From the NCBI RefSeq assembly GCF_003289645.1, contig NZ_QLYX01000007.1, positions 248,001 through 312,000 on the forward strand: 64,000 nt of DNA. The letters run 5' to 3'. Position numbers and translations under genes: made by a program. The number at the start of each line of letters is the position of its first letter. Position 1 is the stretch's first letter. Source of the DNA: Actinomadura craniellae (lineage in GTDB: Bacteria > Actinomycetota > Actinomycetes > Streptosporangiales > Streptosporangiaceae). Positions 58,386 to 64,000 of this stretch are shown here, in pieces. The notes under the pieces were generated by a model, which was not told where the DNA came from, ran no database searches, and saw nothing but the letters and a program-made list of their open reading frames with translations.

Positions 58386-58961
58386 TCAGTGTTCAGGCTC
58401 GTCGGGCGGATCCGCGTTCCAGACGGCGGGTAGCGGTTCCTCGCACATCGCGCAGACGAAGTGGTCGTCTTTCACGATGTTGAGCTGCCGGCAGTGGAGG
58501 CAGCGGCGGAAGACGATCGGCCGGGTGAAGGATCCGGGGTGATCGAGACCGGCGTTGTCGAGCGCTGCCTGGACGGCGGTCCACGAGGTGACGTCGGGGC
58601 AGTAGCCGGTGGACTGGTTGCTGATCTCGCTCACCCGCCATCCGTCATGGCTCCGCGCGAAGGTGATCTCTCCGGCGCCCAACACCGGATCGCCACCGGC
58701 ACAGGCGATGTGTTCGCTCCGCCGCGGGGCGAGGCGAAGGGTCGCGGTCGTGTCGACGACAAACGTGAACGGCTCCTCGCGCTCCGGTTCGTCCTGTTCC
58801 GCCAGCCAGGTGGCGAGATCGTCGCGGGAGGAGATCGGACGTCCCAGCCCGTCCGGCCGTACCTGCTCGCGGAGTTCGGCCGGGCCGACGTACCGGTAAC
58901 GCCGCTCCAGCGGCAGAACGGGCAGGGACGTCCCGTGAACATGGACCCGCGCAGAACGCAT
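58386..58961 (-). CDS. Hypothetical protein with C-terminal zinc ribbon
   Basis: This 191-aa protein has a start with RYRYVGPAELREQVRP, a middle without recognisable fold and a C-terminal C-x2-C...C-x2-C ribbon (RRCLHCRQLNIV, then FVCAMCEEPLP). The ribbon suggests binding of zinc and perhaps nucleic acid or protein. I recognise similar actinobacterial proteins only as hypothetical. It lies alone between an isomerase-like gene and azlD. Confidence 0.75.
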   Translation of the reverse strand: MRSARVHVHGTSLPVLPLERRYRYVGPAELREQVRPDGLGRPISSRDDLATWLAEQDEPEREEPFTFVVDTTATLRLAPRRSEHIACAGGDPVLGAGEITFARSHDGWRVSEISNQSTGYCPDVTSWTAVQAALDNAGLDHPGSFTRPIVFRRCLHCRQLNIVKDDHFVCAMCEEPLPAVWNADPPDEPEH

Positions 58962-59022
58962 GCCCCACAGACTTACATGATCACAGTTGGTGTGGCGCCT
59001 TCTTTATCGGCGGGCCTGCCCG

Positions 59023-59355
59023 TCAGTGGGCGAAGAGGGTGCTGGCGAGGGCGACGTGGACGGCGGTGCCGCCGAAGATCGACAGCAGGACGTTGCGTCG
59101 CCACAGGTGCAGGGCCACGGTGCAGGCGAGCGCCAGCACGGTCGGCCCCGCCCGGTCGGGTGCCTGTGGGTCGAAGGCGCGCAGGGTGTAGCCGGTGAGG
59201 ATGACCATCACGCCGACCGGCATCACCGCGCCGAGGTAGGCGATCAGCGGGCTGGAGCGCAGCGGTGCCAGGGCGGCGAAGGGCAGGGCGCGCAGAGCCC
59301 AGGTGACCGCGACGGCGACGGCGACCGCGGCGATCAGGTAGCCGGTGTCAGGCAT
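59023..59355 (-). CDS. azlD: Branched-chain amino acid exporter small subunit AzlD
   Basis: This 110-aa, four-helix protein has TWALRALPFAALAPLRSSPLIAYLGAVMPVGVMVILTGYTL (in context), matching AzlD. With AzlC it exports branched-chain or analogue amino acids. It overlaps azlC by 8 nt. Confidence 0.92.
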   Translation of the reverse strand: MPDTGYLIAAVAVAVAVTWALRALPFAALAPLRSSPLIAYLGAVMPVGVMVILTGYTLRAFDPQAPDRAGPTVLALACTVALHLWRRNVLLSIFGGTAVHVALASTLFAH

Positions 59356-60094
59356 GGGTGCTCCCCCTGCGCGTCCAGGCGTGGCGGGCCAGCAGGCCGG
59401 CGGTGAAGAGGGTGAAGGCCACCGGCAGCATCTGGTCGGGGAAGGCGAACCGGCCGACCAGGACGCATGCCAGTGCCAGCAGCGGGGTGGGGATGTCCCG
59501 GCGGTCGCGGAAGGCGTCGATGGCCAGGACGGTGAACAGGGCCGTCACCGCGAAGTCCAGACCGGTGACCTGGGCGGGGACGACCGAGCCGAGCAGGGCC
59601 CCGGTCGTCGCCCCGCCGGCCCAGTAGAGGTGGACGAACCCCTGGAGCCACAGGATGCGGCGGCTGGAGAAGGAACGGGCGGCCTCGCCGGCGGTGACCG
59701 CGTACGCCTCGTCGGTCAGGGCGAAGGTGCTGTACCCCTTGCGGAGGCGTCCCCGCACCCGATGCAGGGGGAAGGACAGGGCGTAGAAGACATGCCGGCA
59801 GTTGACCAGGAACGCCGTCACGGCGATCGAGGCGAGCGGTGCGGCGGCCAGCACCAGGCCGAGGAAGAGGAATTCCAGGGAACCGGCGAAGATGAGGCTG
59901 GAGAAGACGCTCGCCCACCACCATTCCAGGCCGGAGTGGACGACCAGGACGCCGAAGGCGACGCCTATCGGGAACGCGCCCAGGCCCACGGAGCCGGAGT
60001 CCTTCAGCGCCCGCACCAGGTCGGGCACCAGCCCGCGGTCGGGCACGGGGGCGGCGGGGAGAGGGCCGGCGCGTTCGGCCGAGGGCATTGCCAT
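59348..60094 (-). CDS. azlC: Branched-chain amino acid exporter large subunit AzlC
   Basis: This 248-aa membrane protein has GLGAFPIGVAFGVLVVHSGL, IFAGSLEFLFLGLVLA and FLVNCRHVFYALSFPLH, diagnostic of AzlC. The ATG at 60094 lies 7 nt after TAGAAT on the same strand, so it is leaderless. It is divergent from an Lrp-type gene, which by analogy with AzlB probably controls it. Confidence 0.93.
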   Translation of the reverse strand: MAMPSAERAGPLPAAPVPDRGLVPDLVRALKDSGSVGLGAFPIGVAFGVLVVHSGLEWWWASVFSSLIFAGSLEFLFLGLVLAAAPLASIAVTAFLVNCRHVFYALSFPLHRVRGRLRKGYSTFALTDEAYAVTAGEAARSFSSRRILWLQGFVHLYWAGGATTGALLGSVVPAQVTGLDFAVTALFTVLAIDAFRDRRDIPTPLLALACVLVGRFAFPDQMLPVAFTLFTAGLLARHAWTRRGSTHA

Positions 60095-60101
60095 ATCGGC
60101 A

Positions 60102-60151
60102 ATTCTAGAAATAATCCCGCCTTATATGGTTTCGAAATATAACCCTAGAAT
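60102..60151. promoter_or_regulatory. Mirror-image leaderless promoters of azlCD and the Lrp gene
   Basis: TAGAAT occurs on both strands: minus at 60102-60107 (7 nt before azlC) and plus at 60146-60151 (6 nt before the Lrp gene). Between them is AT-rich DNA (TTATATGG, TTTCGAAATATAA) suited to Lrp wrapping. Confidence 0.65.
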
Positions 60152-60157
60152 CCCGAT

Positions 60158-60616
60158 ATGAGCAATGAACGGGAACTCGATCGGATTGATCGCGATATCT
60201 TGTTCCATCTCCAGCAGGATGGCCGGCTGACCAACGTGGAGCTGGCCAAGCGGGTCGGGCTGACTCCCCCGCCCTGCCTGCGCCGGGTGAAGCGGCTGGA
60301 GGAGGCCGGGATCATCACCGGCTACCGGGCGCGCATCAACCCCGAGGCGTTCGGCCGGGGGCTGGAGGTCACGGTCTCCATCGAGGTCTCCGTCAGCGAC
60401 CTGAAGACCCTGGAAGGGCTGGAGAGCACGATCGCGGCCTACGAGGAGGTGGTCGAGTTCCGCCGCGTGTTCGGCACCCCCGACTACTACCTGCGCGTCC
60501 TCGTCGCCGACTACGCCGCCTACGAGGCCTTCCAGACCAGCAAGATCATCGGAATTCCCGGCGTCGCCCGCGTGATCTCCCAGCCCACCATGAAGAAGAT
60601 CAAGGTCATTGACTGA
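60158..60616 (+). CDS. Lrp/AsnC-family regulator
   Basis: This 152-aa protein has an N-terminal HTH (DRIDRDILFHLQQDGRLTNVELAKRVGLTPPPCLRRVKRL in context) and a RAM ligand domain (VVEFRRVFGTPDYYLRVLVADYAAYEAF). It likely senses a branched-chain amino acid and regulates the divergent azlCD. A terminator follows at 60643. Confidence 0.94.
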   Translation: MSNERELDRIDRDILFHLQQDGRLTNVELAKRVGLTPPPCLRRVKRLEEAGIITGYRARINPEAFGRGLEVTVSIEVSVSDLKTLEGLESTIAAYEEVVEFRRVFGTPDYYLRVLVADYAAYEAFQTSKIIGIPGVARVISQPTMKKIKVID

Positions 60617-60642
60617 ACCGGTCGCGGTTGCCGGAAGACGAA

Positions 60643-60671
60643 GGCCCCGCCGGGATGATCCCGGCGGGGCC
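60643..60671 (+). terminator. Terminator of the Lrp gene
   Basis: GGCCCCGCCGGGAT/ATCCCGGCGGGGCC (60643-60656 with 60658-60671), 27 nt after the stop. Confidence 0.7.
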
Positions 60672-60839
60672 CGACGTCCGTGTCCGGTGTGCGGGTCGCC
60701 TCTCGGCGAAAGGCACAACGCGGCTCCAGCCGAACGGTAGTCCGCGAAGGCTATAGGTGAGGCCCGGGGACACCAGGCACACCGGCCACAGGCGGTACAA
60801 CTGACCAGCCCCCCGGAATGTTCCCGACCCTGGGGAGCA

Positions 60840-61427
60840 TCAGTCAGATGTATCGGCTGCCGGCGCCGGCCAGTTGCGGAGCGCGATGTCGAGGGCGTCC
60901 AGCATCCGCCGCCAGGAGTCGTCCGCACCGCGCGGGTGGTAGCGGAACCCTCCGGTCTGCTCCAGGCTCACGAACCCGTGGAAGGCGCTGCCCAGCATGC
61001 GTACCGCGTCGGTCTGATCGGGCTCGGCCAGCGCGTAGCCGCGCAGGATCGCCCGCATCATCTCCGAGTGCCGGCGGGCCGCGCTCGCTTCGGCGGTCTC
61101 CGGGTCGAGCGTGACCCGGGTGGCCGCATACCTGCCCGGATGCTCTTCGGCGTAGTCACGGTAGGTGTCGGCGAAGGCGATCAGCGCGTCCCTGCCGGCC
61201 CGTCCCGCCAGTGCCGTCGCGGCCCGGTCGGCGAGCTCGGCCAGCGCCAGCACGGCCACCCGGACCCGCAGCTCGTGCGCGTTCCTGATGTGGGAGTACA
61301 GGCTCGCGTCCTTCACGCCGAACCGGCGGGCGAGCTCCGAAACCGTCATGTTCTCCAGCCCCACCTCGTCGGCCAGCTCCGCGGCCGCCTCGGCCAGCCG
61401 TCCGACGGTCACTCCGGCACGCGCCAT
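60840..61427 (-). CDS. TetR-family regulator (WHG C-terminal domain)
   Basis: This 195-aa protein has an HTH at residues 8-55 (TVGRLAEAAAELADEVGLENMTVSELARRFGVKDASLYSHIRN in context) and a TetR_C_33/WHG domain (RMLGSAFHGFVSLEQTGGF). A perfect CCTAGG-type palindrome lies just before its start, consistent with autorepression. It is divergent from the FBP zinc-finger gene. Confidence 0.92.
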   Translation of the reverse strand: MARAGVTVGRLAEAAAELADEVGLENMTVSELARRFGVKDASLYSHIRNAHELRVRVAVLALAELADRAATALAGRAGRDALIAFADTYRDYAEEHPGRYAATRVTLDPETAEASAARRHSEMMRAILRGYALAEPDQTDAVRMLGSAFHGFVSLEQTGGFRYHPRGADDSWRRMLDALDIALRNWPAPAADTSD

Positions 61428-61440
61428 GGATCACCATCCT

Positions 61441-61457
61441 TCCTAGGGCTCCTAGGA
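61441..61457. promoter_or_regulatory. TetR operator
   Basis: TCCTAGG-GCT-CCTAGGA (61441-61447 with 61451-61457) is a perfect 7-bp inverted repeat 13 nt from the TetR start, and 15 nt from the -35 box of the FBP promoter. Confidence 0.7.
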
Positions 61458-61471
61458 TAATACTTAATCGT

Positions 61472-61500
61472 TTGTGGTATCCAGGGGAGGGGCATAGTCT
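61472..61500 (+). promoter_or_regulatory. Leaderless promoter of the FBP zinc-finger gene
   Basis: TTGTGG (61472-61477), 17-nt spacer, TAGTCT (61495-61500), then 7 nt to the ATG. Confidence 0.7.
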
Positions 61501-61507
61501 CCTGGCT

Positions 61508-61993
61508 ATGAGAAAGATTTCCGAGAGCGAGATTCGCGGCTCCTTCGTCAACTGCACCAAAGGCGAGGTCAAGCGCCTCGCCGTGCCCAGGGACCTGGCC
61601 ACCCGACCATGGGACGACCTGGACTTCCTCGGCTGGCAGGACCCCGCCTCGCCGCACCGCGCCTATCTGGTCGCCGAGCACGGAGGCCGCCTGGCCGGAG
61701 TGGCACTGCGCCGGGCCACTCCGCACGCCGGACACGCACGGCGGAGCATGTGCTCGCTCTGCCTGACCACGCACACCGGCGACGGCGTGTCGCTGATGAC
61801 CGCCCGCCGGACCAGGGGCGACGGCAACTCCGTGGGCGCCTACATCTGCACCGACCTGGCCTGCTCGCTCTATCTGCGCGGCAAGAAGGACGCCGGGCTG
61901 GGCGGGCTGATACACGAGTCGCTCACCCTCGAAGAGAAGATCAGCAGGACCGCGGTCAACGTGACCGAGTTCTTCCAGAAGGTGACCTCGTGA
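61508..61993 (+). CDS. FBP-type treble-clef zinc-finger protein (EF-G-binding/FusB-like)
   Basis: This 161-aa protein has the FBP domain: ISESEIRGSFVNCTKGEVKRL at the start, WDDLDFLGWQDP, and zinc ligands in MCSLCLTTHTG and YICTDLACS. FusB relatives bind elongation factor G and free fusidic acid-stalled ribosomes; actinobacterial homologues occur widely with unknown role. It is leaderless and shares control DNA with the divergent TetR. Its stop lies in the palindrome GTGACCGGTCAC shared with the convergent methyltransferase. Confidence 0.85.
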   Translation: MRKISESEIRGSFVNCTKGEVKRLAVPRDLATRPWDDLDFLGWQDPASPHRAYLVAEHGGRLAGVALRRATPHAGHARRSMCSLCLTTHTGDGVSLMTARRTRGDGNSVGAYICTDLACSLYLRGKKDAGLGGLIHESLTLEEKISRTAVNVTEFFQKVTS

Positions 61994-61997
61994 CCGG

Positions 61998-62600
61998 TCA
62001 CCGCAGGCGTCGCGCTCGCAGGACGGTGTCGTGGGCGTGGTGCGTGCCGGCGGGGGCGGGGGCGGTTCTCGGACGGGTTTCGTCGATCAGGACGGTCCAG
62101 CCGTGGCCGAGGAACTCGGCGACCTCGCCGGGCTGGTAGTAGTCGCCGGGGTCGAAGCCGTGGTCCTGACCCGGGGGCAGATCGGCGGGATCATGGCCGA
62201 CGAAGAGCAGGGTGCCACCGGGTGCGACGGCGGCCAGCAGGCCGCGCAGCGCGGCGTGGTCCGGCTGGTGCACGAGCGGGAAGTACTGGGCGGACACCAG
62301 GTCGAACGCGCCGGCCGGGGGTGGCGCGACGGTCAGGTCGGCCCGTGTCCACGCCACCCGGTCCGCGAGGTCCGCGGCCGCGGCGGCGGCGCGTTGCAGG
62401 GCGATCTGGGAGATGTCGACCCCGGTGACCTGCCAGCCGCGCCGGGCCAGCCAGAGCGCGTCGGCGCCTTCACCGCAGCCCAGGTCGAGCGCCTGCCCCG
62501 GCGGCAGGTCGGTGGCCTCGGTGACGAGCACCCCGTTGGGTGCGCCGCTGAAAAGCTGGTCGCGGCTGAGGTATCGCTCGTCCCAGAACTGGGCGTCCAT
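61998..62600 (-). CDS. Class I SAM-dependent methyltransferase
   Basis: This 200-aa protein has motif I ALDLGCGEGADALWLA at 37-52, an acidic residue after GVDIS and FDLVSAQYFPLVH. The start MDAQFWDERY is typical of the thiopurine/tellurite-type methyltransferase group. Substrate unknown. It is divergent from the XRE-cupin regulator. Confidence 0.9.
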   Translation of the reverse strand: MDAQFWDERYLSRDQLFSGAPNGVLVTEATDLPPGQALDLGCGEGADALWLARRGWQVTGVDISQIALQRAAAAAADLADRVAWTRADLTVAPPPAGAFDLVSAQYFPLVHQPDHAALRGLLAAVAPGGTLLFVGHDPADLPPGQDHGFDPGDYYQPGEVAEFLGHGWTVLIDETRPRTAPAPAGTHHAHDTVLRARRLR

Positions 62601-62706
62601 GGTTCTCTCCTCGGTGGTCGGTGGAGGGGGTCACGGACCGTCGTTGAGCCGTCGTGACCGCCTCCGGCACCAACCTGCCCCCACCCCAACCTGCTGGCAA
62701 AGTTCT

Positions 62707-62736
62707 TTGCGGAAAGTGCAAAACATCAGGCACTGT
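62707..62736 (+). promoter_or_regulatory. Possible promoter of the XRE-cupin gene
   Basis: TTGCGG (62707-62712), 18-nt spacer, CACTGT (62731-62736), then 6 nt to the ATG. TGCAAA and GTGCA repeats here may be binding sites shared with the divergent methyltransferase. Confidence 0.45.
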
Positions 62737-62742
62737 GCATGT

Positions 62743-63327
62743 ATGAACGACGAGTTCGACGCCGTGCTGGCCGGGATCGGACCACGGCTGCGCGAGTTGC
62801 GGCGCCGTAGCGGAGCCACCCTGAGCGCCCTGTCGGAGACCACCGGTATTCCGGTCAGCACCCTGTCCCGGCTGGAGTCCGGGCACCGCAAGCCGGGCCT
62901 GGAACTGCTGCTGCCCCTGGCCAGGGCCTACCAGAAGCCGCTCGACGAACTCGTCGGCGCCCCGGCCGACGCCGACCCCCGGGTGTATCCCCGGCCGGTC
63001 ATCCACAACGGCATGACCGTCATCCCGCTGACCCGCAAACCCGGCGGGCTGCAGGCGTTCAAACAGATCCTCCCCGCCGGCCCGGACCGCTGCGAACCCG
63101 ATCCCCGCTCCCACGAGGGCTACCACTGGCTGTACGTCCTCAACGGACGGCTCCGCCTCATCCTCGGTGACCAGGACTTCGTCCTCACCGCCGGCGAGGT
63201 TGCCGAATTCGACACCCACCTTCCGCACTGGTTCGGCAACGCCGACGCCCGGCCGGTGGAGTTCCTGAGCATCGTCGGCCCGCAGGGCGAACGCTTCCAT
63301 GTCAAAGCCCGCTTCCGGCCCACCTGA
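62743..63327 (+). CDS. XRE-family regulator with cupin domain
   Basis: This 194-aa protein has an HTH_3 at residues 12-66 (LRELRRRSGATLSALSETTGIPVSTLSRLESGHRKPGLELL in context) and a C-terminal cupin_2 (HEGYHWLYVLNGRLRLILGDQDFVLTAGEVAEFDTHLPHWFGN in context). The cupin probably binds a small effector; the divergent methyltransferase is the likely target. Confidence 0.93.
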   Translation: MNDEFDAVLAGIGPRLRELRRRSGATLSALSETTGIPVSTLSRLESGHRKPGLELLLPLARAYQKPLDELVGAPADADPRVYPRPVIHNGMTVIPLTRKPGGLQAFKQILPAGPDRCEPDPRSHEGYHWLYVLNGRLRLILGDQDFVLTAGEVAEFDTHLPHWFGNADARPVEFLSIVGPQGERFHVKARFRPT

Positions 63328-63332
63328 CCCCT

Positions 63333-63352
63333 GGGCGGTATCGGGCCCGCCC
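63333..63352. terminator. Hairpin in a convergent gap
   Basis: GGGCGG/CCGCCC (63333-63338 with 63347-63352) lies between the XRE-cupin gene and the response regulator. Confidence 0.4.
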
Positions 63353-63366
63353 GGTCTTCGACGGCT

Positions 63367-64000
63367 TCACCGCCCTTCCAGCCCGCGCCGCGGAGTGACG
63401 AGGCCGGATTCGTAGGCGAACACCACGAGTTGGGCGCGGTCCCTGGCATGCAGCTTGTTCATCGCCCTGCTGACGTGCGTCTTCGCGGTGGCCGGGCTGA
63501 TCACCATATGGGCGGCGATCTCGTCGTTGGACAGGCCACGGGCGACCAGCGCGGTGACCTCGCGCTCGCGGTTGGTCAGCACCTCGATCCCCTCCGGCGC
63601 GGGCTCGGGGCGGCGGGCGACGTACTCGCCGATCAGGCGGCGGGTGATCGTGGGAGACAGCAGCGCGTCGCCGCGGGCCGCGACCCGGACGCCCTGCAGC
63701 AGGTCGGCGGGCTCGGTGTCCTTGACCATGAAGCCGCAGGCGCCGGCGCGGAGCGCGTTGAAGACGTACTCGTCGAGGCCGTAGTTGGTGAGGATCACGA
63801 CGTGGACGTCGCTCAGCCGTTCATCGGCGGCGATCAGCCGGGTCGCCTCGATACCGTCCATCACCGGCATCTGGATGTCGACGAGAGCGACGTCGGGCCG
63901 GTGTTCGAGGGCGAGCGCGACGCCTTCCTCGCCGTTCGCCGCCTCGGCCACCACCTCGATGTCGTCCTCGATCTCCAGCAGGGCCCGGAAACCGCCGCGA
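63367..64000 (-). CDS. NarL/LuxR-family response regulator, 5' end cut by window edge
   Basis: The reading frame enters from the right edge (GGFRALLEIEDDIEVVAEA) so the first residues, including the acidic pair, are missing. Visible are the phosphoacceptor in VALVDIQMPVMDG, K in GFMVKDTE, and the LuxR HTH LTNREREVTALVARGLSNDEIAAHMVISPATAKTHVSRAMNKL (in context). Its kinase gene is expected beyond the edge. This is the third NarL-type regulator in the window. Confidence 0.93.
   Translation of the reverse strand, partial: RGGFRALLEIEDDIEVVAEAANGEEGVALALEHRPDVALVDIQMPVMDGIEATRLIAADERLSDVHVVILTNYGLDEYVFNALRAGACGFMVKDTEPADLLQGVRVAARGDALLSPTITRRLIGEYVARRPEPAPEGIEVLTNREREVTALVARGLSNDEIAAHMVISPATAKTHVSRAMNKLHARDRAQLVVFAYESGLVTPRRGLEGR

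Overview
The window comes from a high-GC Gram-positive actinomycete. It has strong G/C third-position bias, many GTG starts, many leaderless genes with a TAnnnT box 6 to 8 nt before the start codon, DUF397/XRE/ATPase loci and NarL-type two-component systems. A Streptosporangiales-like or Thermomonosporaceae-like host is plausible but not proven. I see no tRNA, rRNA, CRISPR array, transposase, integrase or PKS/NRPS core gene. The region reads as accessory chromosome: regulators, small enzymes and resistance-type genes.

Region by region. 1-5 kb: edge-truncated membrane protein, serine beta-lactamase-fold esterase, class V aminotransferase, SRPBCC protein. 4-8 kb: a divergent membrane cluster (cupredoxin lipoprotein plus multi-pass protein against a 612-aa membrane protein plus a small DGGP-repeat protein). 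8-10.3 kb: a 59-aa Gly/Phe/His/Arg-rich peptide gene directly before an ABC exporter. 10.3-14.4 kb: SDR, two-component system, ECF42-like sigma factor. 14.4-15.6 kb: candidate fluoride riboswitch and a crcB-DUF190-crcB operon. 15.7-21.8 kb: DUF397/XRE/ATPase locus, flavoprotein plus ECF41-like sigma factor, AlkZ-like protein, DHFR-like protein. 22-29 kb: hemerythrin, three TetR regulators and a PadR regulator with clear palindromic operators, ABC-F protein, SDR. 29-35 kb: YnfA, second two-component system, cation/proton antiporter, lectin-like secreted protein, argG. 35-40 kb: two ECF sigma loci and a carotenoid oxygenase. 40-45 kb: AraC/VOC/PPOX, UvrA-like protein, GntR/DUF1648 pair. 45-52 kb: a rifampin-resistance region with two Rox-type monooxygenases. 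52-64 kb: FhuF-like protein, HSL-type esterase, WYL/DinB, azlCD/Lrp, FBP zinc-finger protein, methyltransferase, XRE-cupin regulator and an edge-truncated response regulator.

How genes work together. The first rox gene has a 19-bp rifamycin-associated element upstream. The second, about 3 kb away, has only a decayed element but carries a 19-codon leader ORF and a stem that includes its Shine-Dalgarno sequence; both end in similar terminators, suggesting duplication followed by a change of control. The fluoride cassette combines an RNA sensor with two halves of a Fluc channel. The peptide-exporter pair is the best candidate for an undescribed system. At least three 3'-end gene remnants (TetR, GyrI-like, DoxX-like) show that the region has been rearranged by partial duplication and deletion.
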